NCBI GenBank assembly: GCA_037783545.1
Contig: JBBELK010000326.1
Location: forward strand, 868,001 to 932,000
Source: Henricia sp. BOLD:AAB3569
Lineage: Eukaryota; Echinodermata; Asteroidea; Spinulosida; Echinasteridae
Reading direction: 5' to 3'
DNA: 64,000 nucleotides
Part shown: positions 49,046 to 60,953 of the stretch, piece after piece
Numbering within the stretch: the stretch's first letter is position 1
How the letters are laid out: every line of letters begins with the position of its first letter
Program-made: the position numbers and the translations under genes
Notes under the pieces: model-generated
The model's input: the letters and a program-made list of their open reading frames with translations, nothing else
Databases searched by the model: none
What the model was told of the DNA's origin: nothing

Positions 49046-50364
49046 GGGTTAAATTCACCTTATTGTAATAATTTGAAAAACTTAAAATGGTCATTTTGGA
49101 CAAAAAAGTATGCAATGACCTCTGCCTTATTCTTCCCCTTTGTGAAATCAATGCTACCTGTTCAATTACGGGTACATGTAGATGAGCAAAGAATTTTGGT
49201 CATTGTTCCATTATGTACGCACTTTAAAAGGTTTATAGTATGTAAATAGGTTTACAATACAAACAATATATCTGTTATAATCGTATTAAAATATAAAGAC
49301 GTGAACAATTGTAAAGTAAAGAATCTTGATGCGTTACCGTACATATTTTGGTGATGTGATCATAACAATTTATTTCAACATCTTTCAAAACTATAACTAA
49401 CCTCTTTCCTATACCAGTACTTGTTTAGTTTCTGTCGGGGCATTCAATATGCTTACACCATGTAACAGGGGGTTTACACCGGGGGAAGCCCCCAGAAGAT
49501 GCAAAACGAACGACACGGGGATTCGCTTTGAAATCTGGGAACACAGGTCAAAAGTTGTTGCTGGGTGGGGCTTTGTAAACCAGGCGTGGATCCAGGTTCA
49601 TTAAAATACAGGAATACAATGGATTTAGGGGGCGTACGCCCCCTAAATCAATTGTGTTTCTGTATTTTAATGTGGCTGGATCCGCCCCTGTAAACGGCGT
49701 TATCGTTTGACTCACGATGAAAAATGAAGCCAGCGCCACACAAAATAGTTGCCCACAGACATCTACTGATTAAGCAAAGTGTATTTACAGCCCTATTCCT
49801 TCCTATTTTGTATCATAAATCTGTGTTTTTCTTCGTACCACATGATTCCAAACTGTCCGCCATGTTTTACAGCTCACGGTTACTAGGTGACGTCATTACA
49901 CTGAGTTTACACCACAGACCCCCTCTCGACCTCGGGTAGTGGTGGCTGCCACTGGGGCAGACTCGTGTATCATGGTGTAAGCATCTCGAATGCCCCTTGT
50001 GTGAGGTTTTTGCAGCTTTTCCCCACTGCCTATCTACATGGTTAACCCTCAGAACAGCTTTTCCAATAGCCACACATGGTTGATCCAAGTGACTGTTTTG
50101 TTTTACATGTACAGTCTTCGTAACAGTTTGCAAATGTTGTTTGCATACAGGGCAGGATTGAGAAAGCATGGGTAAATGACTGTGGCATCATAAAAATCAA
50201 GTTTTGCACACAGTTCAATGGGGATTCCATGAAGGTCCGGCCTTCACGGTTCACCGTGGCTGAAAGGTAAACCCTGTATTAAAGGAATACCCAGGGTTTG
50301 AGTTGTATTGGCCAGTAACTTGGCTACTCGGAGGGTTAATGTGCGGAGAAAAGAAAATGGTTGA
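49046..50364. other. Noncoding stretch between integrase and HECT genes
   Basis: It holds a foldback at about 49578-49692 with CAGGGGCGGATCCAG / CCAGGCGTGGATCC ends and a perfect GGGGGCGTACGCCCCC centre, which is hAT-like. A 100-residue open frame on the minus strand (49867-50169) begins near SCPVCKQHL and is cysteine and histidine-bearing, but I do not recognise it and see no start or splice support. Confidence 0.45.
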
Positions 50365-53300
50365 CTATGCTTTTCCAAAAAACTCGTCAGCAATAGATTT
50401 GTTAAATAAATCAAACAATATGTTTCTTGATGGCATGGGATCAGTGGCATTGTGTGGAACTGGTAGCTGGAGGTGATGAGTGCAAGTGGAAGAACCTAAT
50501 CCCATTATACCAACGTCTTGCTTGCCCTTACCAAAATTTCCAATTCATTCCAATTGGAAATCCAATTGGAATGAATTGGGTTTAATTGGTTTTAAGTTGG
50601 TTTCAGTTGGTTTGAATTGGAGTGCTCAGTTCCAATTGGAAAAAAATCAATGGCCAACTCAATTCTTCTGGAAACCCAATTGGTCTGAATTGGTGTTTAA
50701 TTGGTTTTAGTTGGAAACTGTTGGAATTGGGTTTTACCAATTGGAATCCCGTCTATCGTTCCATTTCCAATTGGAATCATAGCAATTCATTTCATTCCCA
50801 ATTGGAATCTTCTCAAATGGTTTCATTCCCAATTGGAATCTCGTCAAATGGTTTCATTCCTAATTGGAATCTCGTCAAATGGTTTCATTCCCAATTGGAA
50901 TCTCGTCAAATGGTTTCATTCCCAATTGGAATCTCGTCAAATGGTTTCATTTCCAATTGGAATTCCATCTATCATTTCATTTCCAATTGGAAGCTGCAAT
51001 TGGAAGCTGCAATTGGAAGCTGCAAATGGAAGCTGCAATTGGAAGCTGCAATTGGAAGCTGCAAAACCAATTGCAACTTCCAATTGGTAATGAATTGGAA
51101 ATGTTGGTTAAAAATGCAATGCATTGTGGGATTCATGTAACTGAACAGATTTACTGTGTAAAAAAAGTAAATTGCTTCAGTTTTGGCAGTTGTTTTAATT
51201 TTTGTAAATGGGTTGTTACTTTGATAATAGGCAAATTGGCAATTGTCGGGAATGAACAAACTCAAAGTGGCGAGAGATTAAAATTAAATTAGTTAATTTT
51301 AGTTAATCGGTTAGTAGGTGTGTGCCAACCATGGGTTACAGGGTTCAGGTTTTTGTGGAGCATAAATAGAAGTCGCGCATAAAGATAGTGTATGAGTAGT
51401 GTATAAGTAGTGTATCAGTAGTGTATGATGTGTATCAGTGGTTTATTTATAGTAGTGTATGAGTAATGTAAGTAATGTATGAATAAGTAATGTATACGAC
51501 CGAAATAAGACGTCTTTTTCCCAATTGGTTCCAATTGGTTTTTTCCAATTGGTTCCAATTGGTTTTTTTCCAATTGGTTCCAATTGGTTAGTGCCAAAAC
51601 TCAATTGGTAAAATTCCCAATTGGTTCCAATTGGAAATTCCAATTGGAAATTTTGGTAAGGGTGGTGAAGGTGATTGACAGTGGTGGATTCCACCCACAC
51701 ACCGGCATTTTCTCCAGCCCAGTTACAAACTTGTAGATATCATGCAGGCGAATGCCATCACCGTCACTATCACTGTCAACCCTGTGTTGTCCAGCTGCAC
51801 AAGAAAATGAACAATTTTTTAACATAATGTATTTCTTCATGCAAAACAAGATACTCCTGCAGTTGCATCACTCTAGATTTGCAATAAACCGGTTGCAATT
51901 CTTCACGGGTTGTTTTAACGTATTAACCGTTCGATCGACACTAAAGAATGTTGCTGGTGTTTATACATGTAGATGCATGTGCAATGTACACAATACCCCT
52001 AGGCCCCCAAACTAATAACTGAACCTTTATCTGGTCAAAATTTTACTATAACCCATATAAACTTATTTCATTTTCATGAAGTCATTACAAATGACCTTTA
52101 AAAATTCTTTAAAATTTAATTTCGTTTAAACGTCCGGCAAAACCAGTTTGTCATTTTATTTTTTCGATTAAACAATAAACTGGTTAAACATTCTATTCCT
52201 AAACAAACAATTTCGTTAAATATCAGAAACCCGATTTGCTTTAATCATATAATTATCGTATTGCATTCATGGGCAGAAACGTGTAAAATAATGGTAGCTT
52301 ATCATTTTTGAGAACTTCACAAAACTACATTAATACTTTTTAAATGTTAGTTCATTTGCAAATGAACTCTAACAAAGGCATTCTGTTGTGCGTGTTCATC
52401 CTTTGATTATTGTTACTGGACTTGTGACGGACTTGTGCGGGACTTGTCACGGACTTGTGATTTTATCGACTCTGGATTTGTGAAACACTTGTGATGGACT
52501 CGACTACAACCCTGTTACAAATTTACATTAAAAGGCAGAGGCTCGTCAGCAATACGCACGCGCCAAATTCGTGCCACGAAATATGCAGCTCCATGCCTTT
52601 GCTGTAGAGCTGCATATTTCGTGGCACAAAATTGGCGCGTACGCATTGCTGACGAGCCTGTGCCGTTACTACTTCAATTAAAGACACATACATGTATTAA
52701 GTCCAGTAACCAGAAGCAAAACAATGCCTTTCGTCGAGTTCATTCGAATAGCTTGTGATTTGAATTAAGACCTTGGGACTTGTGATAGGGCTTGACTACA
52801 ACCGGCCTTTTTACCTTCGACTTCACGAAGATAGCGAACAAAGTGTCTGTACACCAACTCTTGGTGGATCCGGTCATTGGATCCACCTTCGGCAAACTCT
52901 ACATTGAAAGACGAAATAACAGCATTAGCTGTTATTGGCGCTGGTGTCCCTTCCTCTTGTAAGATACGCCGGCATTGAGGGAACGCCGTAATCAGCTGAA
53001 GTTTAAAAAGTCAGGAATAAACATTTTAGTTAGCATCGAACAATTCTGCACTGTCCCACTCTTCATTACAAATCAAAATATTCTCTAAAGTTATTACTAA
53101 ATAGACAACCTGCAGCACGGCTGCTTTGCAACCATTGCAAGGTGCCTTAAAAAGTCCACATTTGTTGAAATTATTTTTAAGAATTATAAGAGTACTTATT
53201 ATATGAATATGGGTTATTCTATCTCAAATTTTACAATACCCTATTTATTTTGGAAAAATAGGGGCATAACTGCCTACCTTGTATCTTATGAACTACCAAG

Positions 53301-56300
53301 CGAATATTCACACAATTGGTATTGTTGGAAGAGGGATTAGTCATCAAAATCTTAGATGGCCAGGTTTAAAACTTTTTTGGGGGGTCGGGGGGGGGGGGGG
53401 GGGGGGTGCACATGGAATGTCCTGTATATATTTGAAATAGCCCTAGTAACCCTGCACCACTATTTCTTTGCAGCACTTTCTAAATAAAATGATCATTAAA
53501 ATAGACCAAGCTTACATCGAGAACTCCCGTTTGCAGAAGACCGTCGGCAAACTGGGCTTCAGCTGGATTGTCTCTGCTGCCCAATAGCAAGCGGTCAATC
53601 AGGGTAGGCGAGAGAAAGTTTGGGGTGGGGCCATCTTGCATGATGCACTGACCTACATGTACAAGGACAATGTCTCGTAATAATAAAAACTAGCGAATGC
53701 TATGAAGTTCAAAGTAAAGCATTTACTATGAAGTATAAGCATTTAGAATGAGCAAATGCTTCAATTTACACGAATAAAGGTTTCTTGTACTGTCCAGCAT
53801 CTACTTGTCGAAATTGTAGTAATACATGTAATGCGCAATACTTGTGGTTGCCTAGTGCCTAGTATTATGAAATTGATTAGTTCTTATTCATACAAACACG
53901 AGTAAATGCTTATAAAAATGGTAGTAAAAGCGAATGCTGGTTTTTTTTACGACCCAATATTTTGAACAAATTTGGTTAGGACAAAATAAACAAATATACA
54001 TCATCCAAATACTAACCAGCATGTAATCATAAAATGTGAACTTTACAACAATTTCTTTAACTTAATATGCACTTATTTGTACAAATGCAAACAATGTAAA
54101 TGCTTGAGGTAGCCACTTCAATGTAAAATGGCCACCATACCATTGGGTTAGGCGAGACTAAGTTTGATTAAAATTAGAGGTCGTTTTAAATCCACTTTGC
54201 CTGTTAAAAAAAAGTATGTATGCAAATTCAATTTGGTGTCTTTGATGTTGCTGTTGCTATGAACAAAGTAAATCAAAACAACAAGCAATGGCAGTACATG
54301 TACTGGAAGGCATATCAGAGTATACTGCATGAGTCATGAAAATACTCAACGAGCCAAGAGCGAGATCAGTATTTTGATGACTTGTGCGGTAGCTTCTCAA
54401 ATCACCTAAAAGACCCCCAATATTGTTATTGTAATAAAATGAAGCTTAAATACTTTCTTTGTTTTGGAACATTTCTGCAAGGTTTTTGTCTGTTTGGTGT
54501 CGAAAACTTCAGTTGGTTTTCAATGTTTATAACTGCATGCCATTTTTTTTCCTGTTTTACATTATCTGTTACTGTACTCACGCGTGTGTTGCGCGCACAC
54601 CCACAGTACATTCACTTGATGCATGATACTTGCGTACGCTTTGCTGTGGACTGACAATAATTTGATTGGGCTCTATCTGCGCTACATGTACACAGTATGC
54701 AAAGTCAATTTGGTGGATGATACTGATTATCCAAAAACTACACGTAATTCTGTACTTTTAATGGCCTTTTATGCATGTGCATATTGTGCAACACAAACTT
54801 ACCGATAACGATCCCAGCAACGAAATACACCATCCTATCAAGAAAGCCTGCTTGGTCTGGTGCAAGCTCTCTTGACTTCGCTGGCCCAATCGTCACTCGG
54901 TCATATAGGGAGGCCAAACCGAGGCGTAGAAACTCCCTCCGAGGGCCTCCCAAGTCTTGGCCTTTCTCGCCCATAAATGCCACCCGCAAGGGAAGACGGG
55001 CATTATATGAAGGTGCAGACAGCTCGTCCACCATGCTGTTAAATATGTCCAGTCTGGACACTGTGACATCATAGGTGTCCCCCTCAATAAAATCATCCAC
55101 CCCTTCAGGAATATTGAGGGATCTCCCTTGAAGGTGGAGTTGGCGGAATGCCTCAATGATGTCTTTCATGGTGGAGTTGCTGTCGCTATGAACAAAGTAA
55201 AACAAAAAGCAAATATTAATGTGGTAGGGAATTTGACCATAGTTTTACGGAACGAAATGTTCCCACACATGTGCACTTTATGACTATAGCAATGACATCA
55301 CCACGTGCACGGTGGTTACGTAATATTATCTCAAATTATAAAATCTTGAGAACTCCAACAGATATTGGAAAGATTCTTTCACCACATATACATGTAAGAA
55401 TTGTTGAACAATTTGTGCACACAATAGTGACGTAATGATGAGATTGACTGTGCCAATAATGAAATGATAAAATCTTGAGAACTCTAACAGATAATGGAAA
55501 GATTCTTTCACCACATATACATGTAAGAATTGTTCTTCAGTACAACCTTGAACAATTTGTGCACACAATAGTGACCTAATGATGAGATTGACTGTGCCAA
55601 TAATGACGTCATCAGATTCACAATTTTAGCGTTGAATAGTAAAAGAGTCATGTCTTGAGAATTCCAATACTGGCAATCGATATGTGAATGTTTCTTTTGC
55701 AACATCGACCAACTCAAGTTTTCAACCAATTTCAAAAGTGTGATGTCACCTGATCACCTTGCGTTTGTAAAAAAAACCCGCTCAGTTCTAGTTATTGTTG
55801 CAATATAACTCGGCTCAGTTTGTGAGACATCCGACTCGTTTTTGCAGAGTGGGTCACATTAAAAATACTGTTTAATCATGTAAAACCCATAATAATCGGA
55901 CAGAAATAGTCTTGGTATTACTCACTATCCTTCCTTGAGCAGATGCAAAATTTCTTGTATTTCTTCATGGTTGGGTGTGGTTCCTGCATCTGTTGGTTCC
56001 TGCCAATTCAGTGCCATACAATTTAAGAACCAAACTTGCTAATCAATTGGTAAGATAGTGTTTAAACATTTATTAGGTGTGTATTTATCAGTAATGTGCA
56101 ATGACCTCCGATTTTTTTACAATAGCCTAGAAAATACCATAAAAATTCAGAATGCTTATGAGAAAAAAATATATATATTCGTGGGGTACCGTGGCCGAGT
56201 GGTTAGGGCCATTGACTCGCAATCATGGGTGAAAACTTGGGGTTGCGGGTTAGAATCCGGCCGCGGTACCTGTGCCCTTGGGCAAGGCACTTAACCACAC

Positions 56301-58843
56301 TTGCTCCATCCTTCGGAAGGGATGTAAAGCCGTTGGTCTAGTGTGTTAGGTAATGGTAACGCATTCTAAAGATCCCAGAGCATTCAAGGGGATATTCCCC
56401 GGTGTCTCTGGCCATTTCTAATCCTAATTCTTCATGGGTTTCCTCACGCTTAGGAGTGACAGTGCAATGAGCACTATTGAGGAATCCTTGGTATGAATAC
56501 CAGAAAGAAATAATAATAATAATAACATACATGTACATGTATTGTACAGTATCGGTGTATGATACGGTTTTTGCCTCGCTTGCATTCAGGCCAATGGTGG
56601 ACACACAGTTTTGACTGTTTTTCTGTCTTTTCTTTTCTGCATTTTGAAAATGTGGGTTATGTCAGTCCGAGCTCAAAATCTTGCTGTTGGGATAATTTGT
56701 TTTTTTCTTCAATGACATTTGTTGATAATGTTTGATTTAAAGGCACATGCTCGTCAGCAATGTGCGCGCGCCAAATTCGTGTCACGAAATACGCAGCTCC
56801 ATGCCTTTGCTTTGGAGCTGCGTATTTCTTGCCACGAATTTGGCGCGCGCGCATTGCTGACGATCCTGTGCCTTTAATATAGAAATGTTCTGATTCATTG
56901 CTATTGTCCGTCTGTGTTTTGGCACGAAACCGTGAGTGACTATATAACTGACCTTTCAATTGTTTTGAGCAGTATATTCTACATTACATGTATGATGTAT
57001 ATATTTAGAAATTGCACATAAATTTGTTTCAACAACTTGAAAAGACCATTTTTACAAATGCATCAAAATGTCACACTTTGGCTCCTGTTTTTATTTTAAA
57101 AAATCCATTAACAAAATGTCTACTCACTTTGTCTGTTTGTCTGTCTGCAGTGTCAGTTGAGAGTTGGACTTCAGGTGGTGAGAATGGATCATCATTTGGT
57201 GAGACTGGATCTGGGTCATCATTTGGTGCGGCTGGGTCATGATTTGGTGCGGCTGGGTCATTTGATGGGGCGGAGTCCTATACAGTATATATATATTTAT
57301 GTTAATATCACTATAAAACATCAAGTTGTAATTATTCATGTAATTATTAGGTTTTTAGGGTCTAGAAAATTAGGTAAATGCTACACATACAATGTACAAG
57401 CATTTTTGTGTGTGAAGCAAAAATATCTGCAACAGGCAAAACACAACACAAGAAGAAATTTGTCTTTGCTTATTAAAATACAAAACATAAAGGAAATTCA
57501 AGGCAATTACAGGGACTTTCCAGACCGTATCTGGAAACTGCCAGGTATTTCCAGTGTGTTTTTGAAATTATAATGAGCGTGGATTTGTCGCAGATTTCTT
57601 CTCATGGTTGCAAAAGGTACATTATTCTAGCCCGTACGACTTATGCATGTCTTTTCCAGAGCGAGTCACATATAAAAATTGTCCCGTTTAATATTTTCTG
57701 TACTTAACTTACCATTTCTTTACACTGGCTCACGTGGTCTCTCATGACACTTGTCAAAAAGGTATCACCGCAGTAACAGCAGGTTAGTACTGCCTGCGAT
57801 GATGGTGTGCAGTTCTCTGTTATTTGAATGTTTTGTTGCATTGGTCGGATGTACATTCGCTGACTACTCAGCAACTTTAACTCTTTTGCTGAGTAAGGCC
57901 CAGAATGAACAACTTCCAGTTTAGAACGTGACCTGGATTTCATAACCATCAACTCAAAACCATTCTCCAGTTCAGTCTTGTTGAAGGTACTGAAAATGAG
58001 ATAAAAATAACAAATTTTCACAACTACAGTTTGTGGTGTGAAACCCAGACTCATTATATAATGGGTGAGTTTTGTATGTATAGACATGGAAACTCAAACT
58101 ACTAACAATGACATATCACCCAAACTACTAATGGTTTGGGTTATTATTATTATTATTATTATTTCTTTCTGGTATTCATACCAAGGATTCCTCAATAGTG
58201 CTCATTGCACTGTCACTTGTAAGCGTGAGGAAACCCATGAAGGTTGTTGACTTGCAATACTTGGGCAAAAATGTTGGCTTGGGGGTTCGATGCCCGGCCA
58301 TATGGTGCCTGTGCCCTTGAGCAAAGCATCTAACCACAGGGGGAGAGGGGCGGGGGTTTGATTTGACAAAATGATATGGTACAGATATGCCGAACACCTG
58401 AAAATTAGATACCGATGACTTTACCCTCTTTTTTGCATGGCATTTAGAAAAAAGTATTACAAGTGTTACTTTATAATACCTCAATATCTGGTCCTGAACA
58501 TGCTGTGGAGTCCCATCCACTTCAAAGTCGATGGTGCTTTCACCAATACCATTGGCTTTCAGGGTAATTTTCTCCTCAATGAGAGGAGCAATGTCGTCGT
58601 CACACCCCGCAAGGCACACAAATATTCGAGAGAATACCTTCTTTTTTTCTGTCAAATAAAAGGCCATACATTGTACTGTGCCAAAAACACGGCGACGCCC
58701 TGTTTGGGTTCGGTGGGGGGAGGGGGGTGGAAGTCAAGACAATTTGGAAATGTAGGTGCTTTAATTCTCATGCAACCTGGCCTAGGGGATTTTTAAAGGT
58801 TTAAGAAAAGGATTTTTAATGCAATTAAAGGGAGGTAGGGGGT

Positions 58844-58876
<33 letters not shown>

Positions 58877-60953
58877 CGGGGGGTTGGCATTGTAACCCCC
58901 ATAACAACAGCCCAACCCCCTCCATATTCGCCACTGTGTGGATATTGGGCCTAAATACAATTTAATTGTACATTTTGTATGTAATATGAACAACTTTAAA
59001 CTCTTTGCAAATTCAGCAGTAATAAGAAATGACTGAAACACTGTCTTGTCAGTTTTTACTTGAACATGGATGTCCAATTAATATACAAACATGTATTCTC
59101 ATATATTGCCTGGCATCAATAATTTCATTAAATACGGTTGCATTTGTTGGGGGAAAAATCATTGTTTAAAAATCAGACATATGTAGTTCAAAATATTGTG
59201 GAATGTTTTCTGTCAATGCTTAAATTTATTTATTTTTATTTGTTTTAATTTTTATATGTATATATTACTGTGAATATTGGCTTTGAAAAGATGAAATACA
59301 GTTATCCTTGGAAAAGGTTTTAAAAAAAAAATTTATTTATTTATTTCATTTATTTTGATGTCCACTACATTGGTATCTTCCTAAACAGGCTTTGTTGTCT
59401 GACTCACAAATTTTAATTCAGTTTTTATTTTAAAATAAAGATTTACTTTTTGTAAAAGGAAATGGCAATATGTGTATCTTCACATTACAACCTACAGTAG
59501 CATGGAAGGAATAACCATGGAGGAAGGGAATAACCTAGCTGGCAGTGTCATTCCTTGTCTACTTGTACAGTATTATATGTACAACACACAGTCACCAACA
59601 AACACAAGGTTAATGTGTTGAGTGAAAAGTCCTTGTGCCTTACATTCCTGGTCAAACCACATAGGGATTAGAAATAAACAGAGGATGATAAAACAGAGAA
59701 TCCATTGTGTAGTGCCAATTGATATATGGAGGTAATCACTTCAGCAGACAATTGGAATGTGCATAATCTCTTGATGAGGACTACAACTATTGATTTTCCC
59801 ACAGTGGGTCTGTTTACAACTGTTTTTGATACTTTTTGGATCTTATAAATAGTATCGGTTTAATAAATTGTTAAAATAAAGTTTAGTATCATGCATATAC
59901 TCACTTTTCTTTGGTGGATGAGATGATGGGGTGTACTGTGACAGAAACAAAAACAATTTTGTTTCAATAATACATAAAAATACAGATATGATCATCGAGC
60001 ATACATCTGCTCTATGGTACGACCATTGAGCTATAAAAAGCTCCATGGTATGACCATGGAGCTATAAGGTATGACACAGGCCTACCATGAAAACTTAATG
60101 CTGCAGTACTGACGAATCAAATCAATGTGGAAGCTCAAATACAAAACATCACAATAAACATACAGTGATCAATGATTCAAGAAACTGAACAATTCATTCG
60201 TCCCTGTCATCTTATTGTTACCTTTCTGTTAATTAAATACAGAAAAGAAATGAGTCATTCATAAACATTTTCTTCTCACCCCAAACACTCGAGCGTGTTC
60301 TTGAAGGGCCATCGATCTGTAAAAAGAATAAAATAAACATATTAATTATATTTATGGCACCTCAACATTTCTGCATAAAACTAATTGTAGGCCTATATCC
60401 GTCCAATTTCCTGACATTGTATCTATAGGCCTAATCAATCTTAACACCCATGGGAAAAATGAGGGGTTCAATAATGTATTCTGGACACACTCCTTAAATA
60501 TGTTCCTTGCTCTATGCTTAAACTCAGTCTGAGCATGGAGCTATATGGTCTGGGTAAATTATTGATATTCACTTTCAAACAAACAAACAAACACACCAAC
60601 ACCCTAACAAACAAAGAACAAAAAACAAAAACGGTAAGTACATCTTCTTTTATTACCTGCGGTTCCCGGGTCTGGGGAGGATGGGAGTCCGGCCGGGAGG
60701 AGGGGGGAGAGGAGGGCTAGGGACGGGTGTTGCGACGGTAGGCACATGTCTCCTTGGTGTAACCATGGAGGAAGAACTTCCTCCATGGTGTAACGTTGTC
60801 GTTTGGCCTAGCTGGCTGTGGCGCTGACGCCGCCGAAACAACCGAAGGTGTCGAACTTGATAAGCTTGATGAAGACGGAATCGCCTCCAACACTCTCTCC
60901 AAGGTACTTATTAAGCGCCTTGCGGTGTTTTCCGTTACTGGCAGATTTGACAT
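50365..60953 (-). CDS. UBZ-HECT ubiquitin ligase of the giant transposon, eleven exons, disrupted
   Basis: Exons in order: 60953-60657, 60316-60280, 59935-59905, 58648-58480, 57989-57713, 57277-57128, 55999-55926, 55185-54803, 53652-53516, 52995-52815 and 51794-50365. All introns are GT-AG with matching phases. Discounting two insertions, about 665 residues result. The N-terminus is Ser/Pro-rich. Exons 4-5 encode a globular region (IFVCLAGCDDD ... MYIRPMQQ) that I associate with transposon-linked HECT proteins, ending in a UBZ-like finger C238-x2-C241-x11-H253-x3-C257. Exon 6 has NDDP-rich repeats. Exons 8-11 are the HECT domain (FMGEKGQDLGGPRREF, GQCIMQDGPTPNF) with catalytic Cys627 in SSTCTHHLQLP (codon 50482-50484). 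A 31-bp net insertion in exon 1 shifts frame, and a 1.14-kb element splits exon 11. HECT proteins pass ubiquitin from E2 to substrate through this cysteine. Confidence 0.88.
50525..51662. mobile_element. 1.14-kb CCAATTGG-rich element inside the last HECT exon
   Basis: CCCTTACCAAAATTTCCAATT at 50525 is complemented by the right end at 51662. Most of the interior is built from CCAATTGGAA words on both strands (palindromic hexamer CAATTG), including tandem AAGCTGCAATTGG units (50990-51065) and TTCCAATTGGTTTTT units (51515-51590). A 42-bp module TCTCGTCAAATGGTTTCATT is repeated about five times at 50810-50950. It separates the HECT codons for SITFTT from those for KQDVG. Reading-frame continuity across the site requires a net insertion divisible by three (for example 1137). 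Long frames within it are repeat artefacts. Confidence 0.85.
52419..52505. repeat. GGACTTGTG minisatellite
   Basis: GGACTTGTG or close variants (GGATTTGTG, ACACTTGTG) recur about seven times in a HECT intron. Echoes are seen near 52750-52790. Confidence 0.5.
52532..52664. mobile_element. TTAA foldback MITE family, copy A
   Basis: Near-palindromic over about 133 bp: ends AAGGCAGAGGCTCGTCAGCA and GCTGACGAGCCTGTGCC, with a centre CTCCATGCCTTTGCTGTAGAG. The left flank is TTAA (52528-52531) and the right flank has decayed to GTTA. It lies in the HECT intron between exons 10 and 11. Confidence 0.85.
53382..53407 (+). repeat. Poly-G tract in a HECT intron
   Basis: A run of G broken only by TC and T. 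It could form G-quadruplexes on the plus strand and C-rich RNA in the HECT transcript. Confidence 0.7.
53653..54802. other. HECT intron 8, no gene seen
   Basis: Noncoding between exons 9 and 8. Only short frames without motifs. Confidence 0.45.
55340..55609. repeat. Direct duplication of about 130 bp in a HECT intron
   Basis: The block AAATCTTGAGAACTC(C/T)AACA through GACTGTGCCAATAATGA occurs at 55340-55463 and 55469-55604. The second copy has a 12-bp insertion (CTTCAGTACAAC). A weaker third copy follows near 55650-55700. Confidence 0.8.
56183..56525 (+). mobile_element. tRNA-derived SINE, near full length
   Basis: The head has an A box (GTGGCCGAGTGGTTAGGGC, tRNA-Leu-like) and a B box (GGTTAGAATCC). 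The body contains GTGCCCTTGGGCAAGGCACT and CACTATTGAGGAATCCTTGG, and the tail is (AAT)n. Further copies are at 36102-36418 and, rearranged, at 58141-58345. It lies in the HECT intron between exons 7 and 6, opposite to the gene. Confidence 0.85.
56741..56873. mobile_element. TTAA foldback MITE family, copy B
   Basis: Ends AGGCACATGCTCGTCAGCAA and its near-complement ATTGCTGACGATCCTGTGCCT, flanked on both sides by TTAA (56737-56740 and 56874-56877). The centre is GCAGCTCCATGCCTTTGC. The best-preserved copy at the ends. Confidence 0.9.
58141..58345. mobile_element. Rearranged SINE: inverted tail joined to head
   Basis: 58141-58245 is the reverse complement of the SINE tail ((ATT)n, then CCAAGGATTCCTCAATAGTG). 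It is joined directly to 58246-58345, a plus-strand SINE head fragment with GGTTCGATGCC and GTGCCTGTGCCCTTGAGCAA. The middle of the SINE is missing. It lies in the HECT intron between exons 5 and 4. Confidence 0.8.
58837..58880 (+). repeat. Poly-G tract, about 40 bp
   Basis: Nearly uninterrupted G in the intron between HECT exons 4 and 3. It is a strong G-quadruplex candidate and a likely sequencing weak spot. Confidence 0.85.
59507..59535. mobile_element. Micro-insertion, site 3 (half-palindrome)
   Basis: GGAATAACC at 59508-59516 is repeated at 59527-59535. Between the copies is ATGGAGGAAG, the same word as in the palindromes at 10140 and 60763. Only one arm is present. Confidence 0.55.
60755..60794. 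mobile_element. Micro-foldback insertion, site 2, in HECT exon 1
   Basis: CCATGGAGGAAG, AA, CTTCCTCCATGG forms a 26-bp palindrome (60763-60788) with TGGTGTAAC on both sides (60755-60763 and 60786-60794). Removing one TGGTGTAAC and the palindrome (31 bp net) puts the Ser-rich and Pro-rich halves of exon 1 into one frame that ends in the correct splice phase. That is direct evidence for insertion with a 9-bp target duplication. Confidence 0.85.

Noticed and set aside
49867..50169. Zinc-finger-like minus-strand frame beginning near SCPVCKQHL
   Set aside because: Only one CxxC pair is visible, there is no recognisable family and no splice or start support. Left as unassigned.
50622..51292. Three overlapping long frames rich in NWN and LEAAIG
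   Set aside because: They are open only because CCAATTGG-type units repeat. All three phases are open at once and none has a domain.
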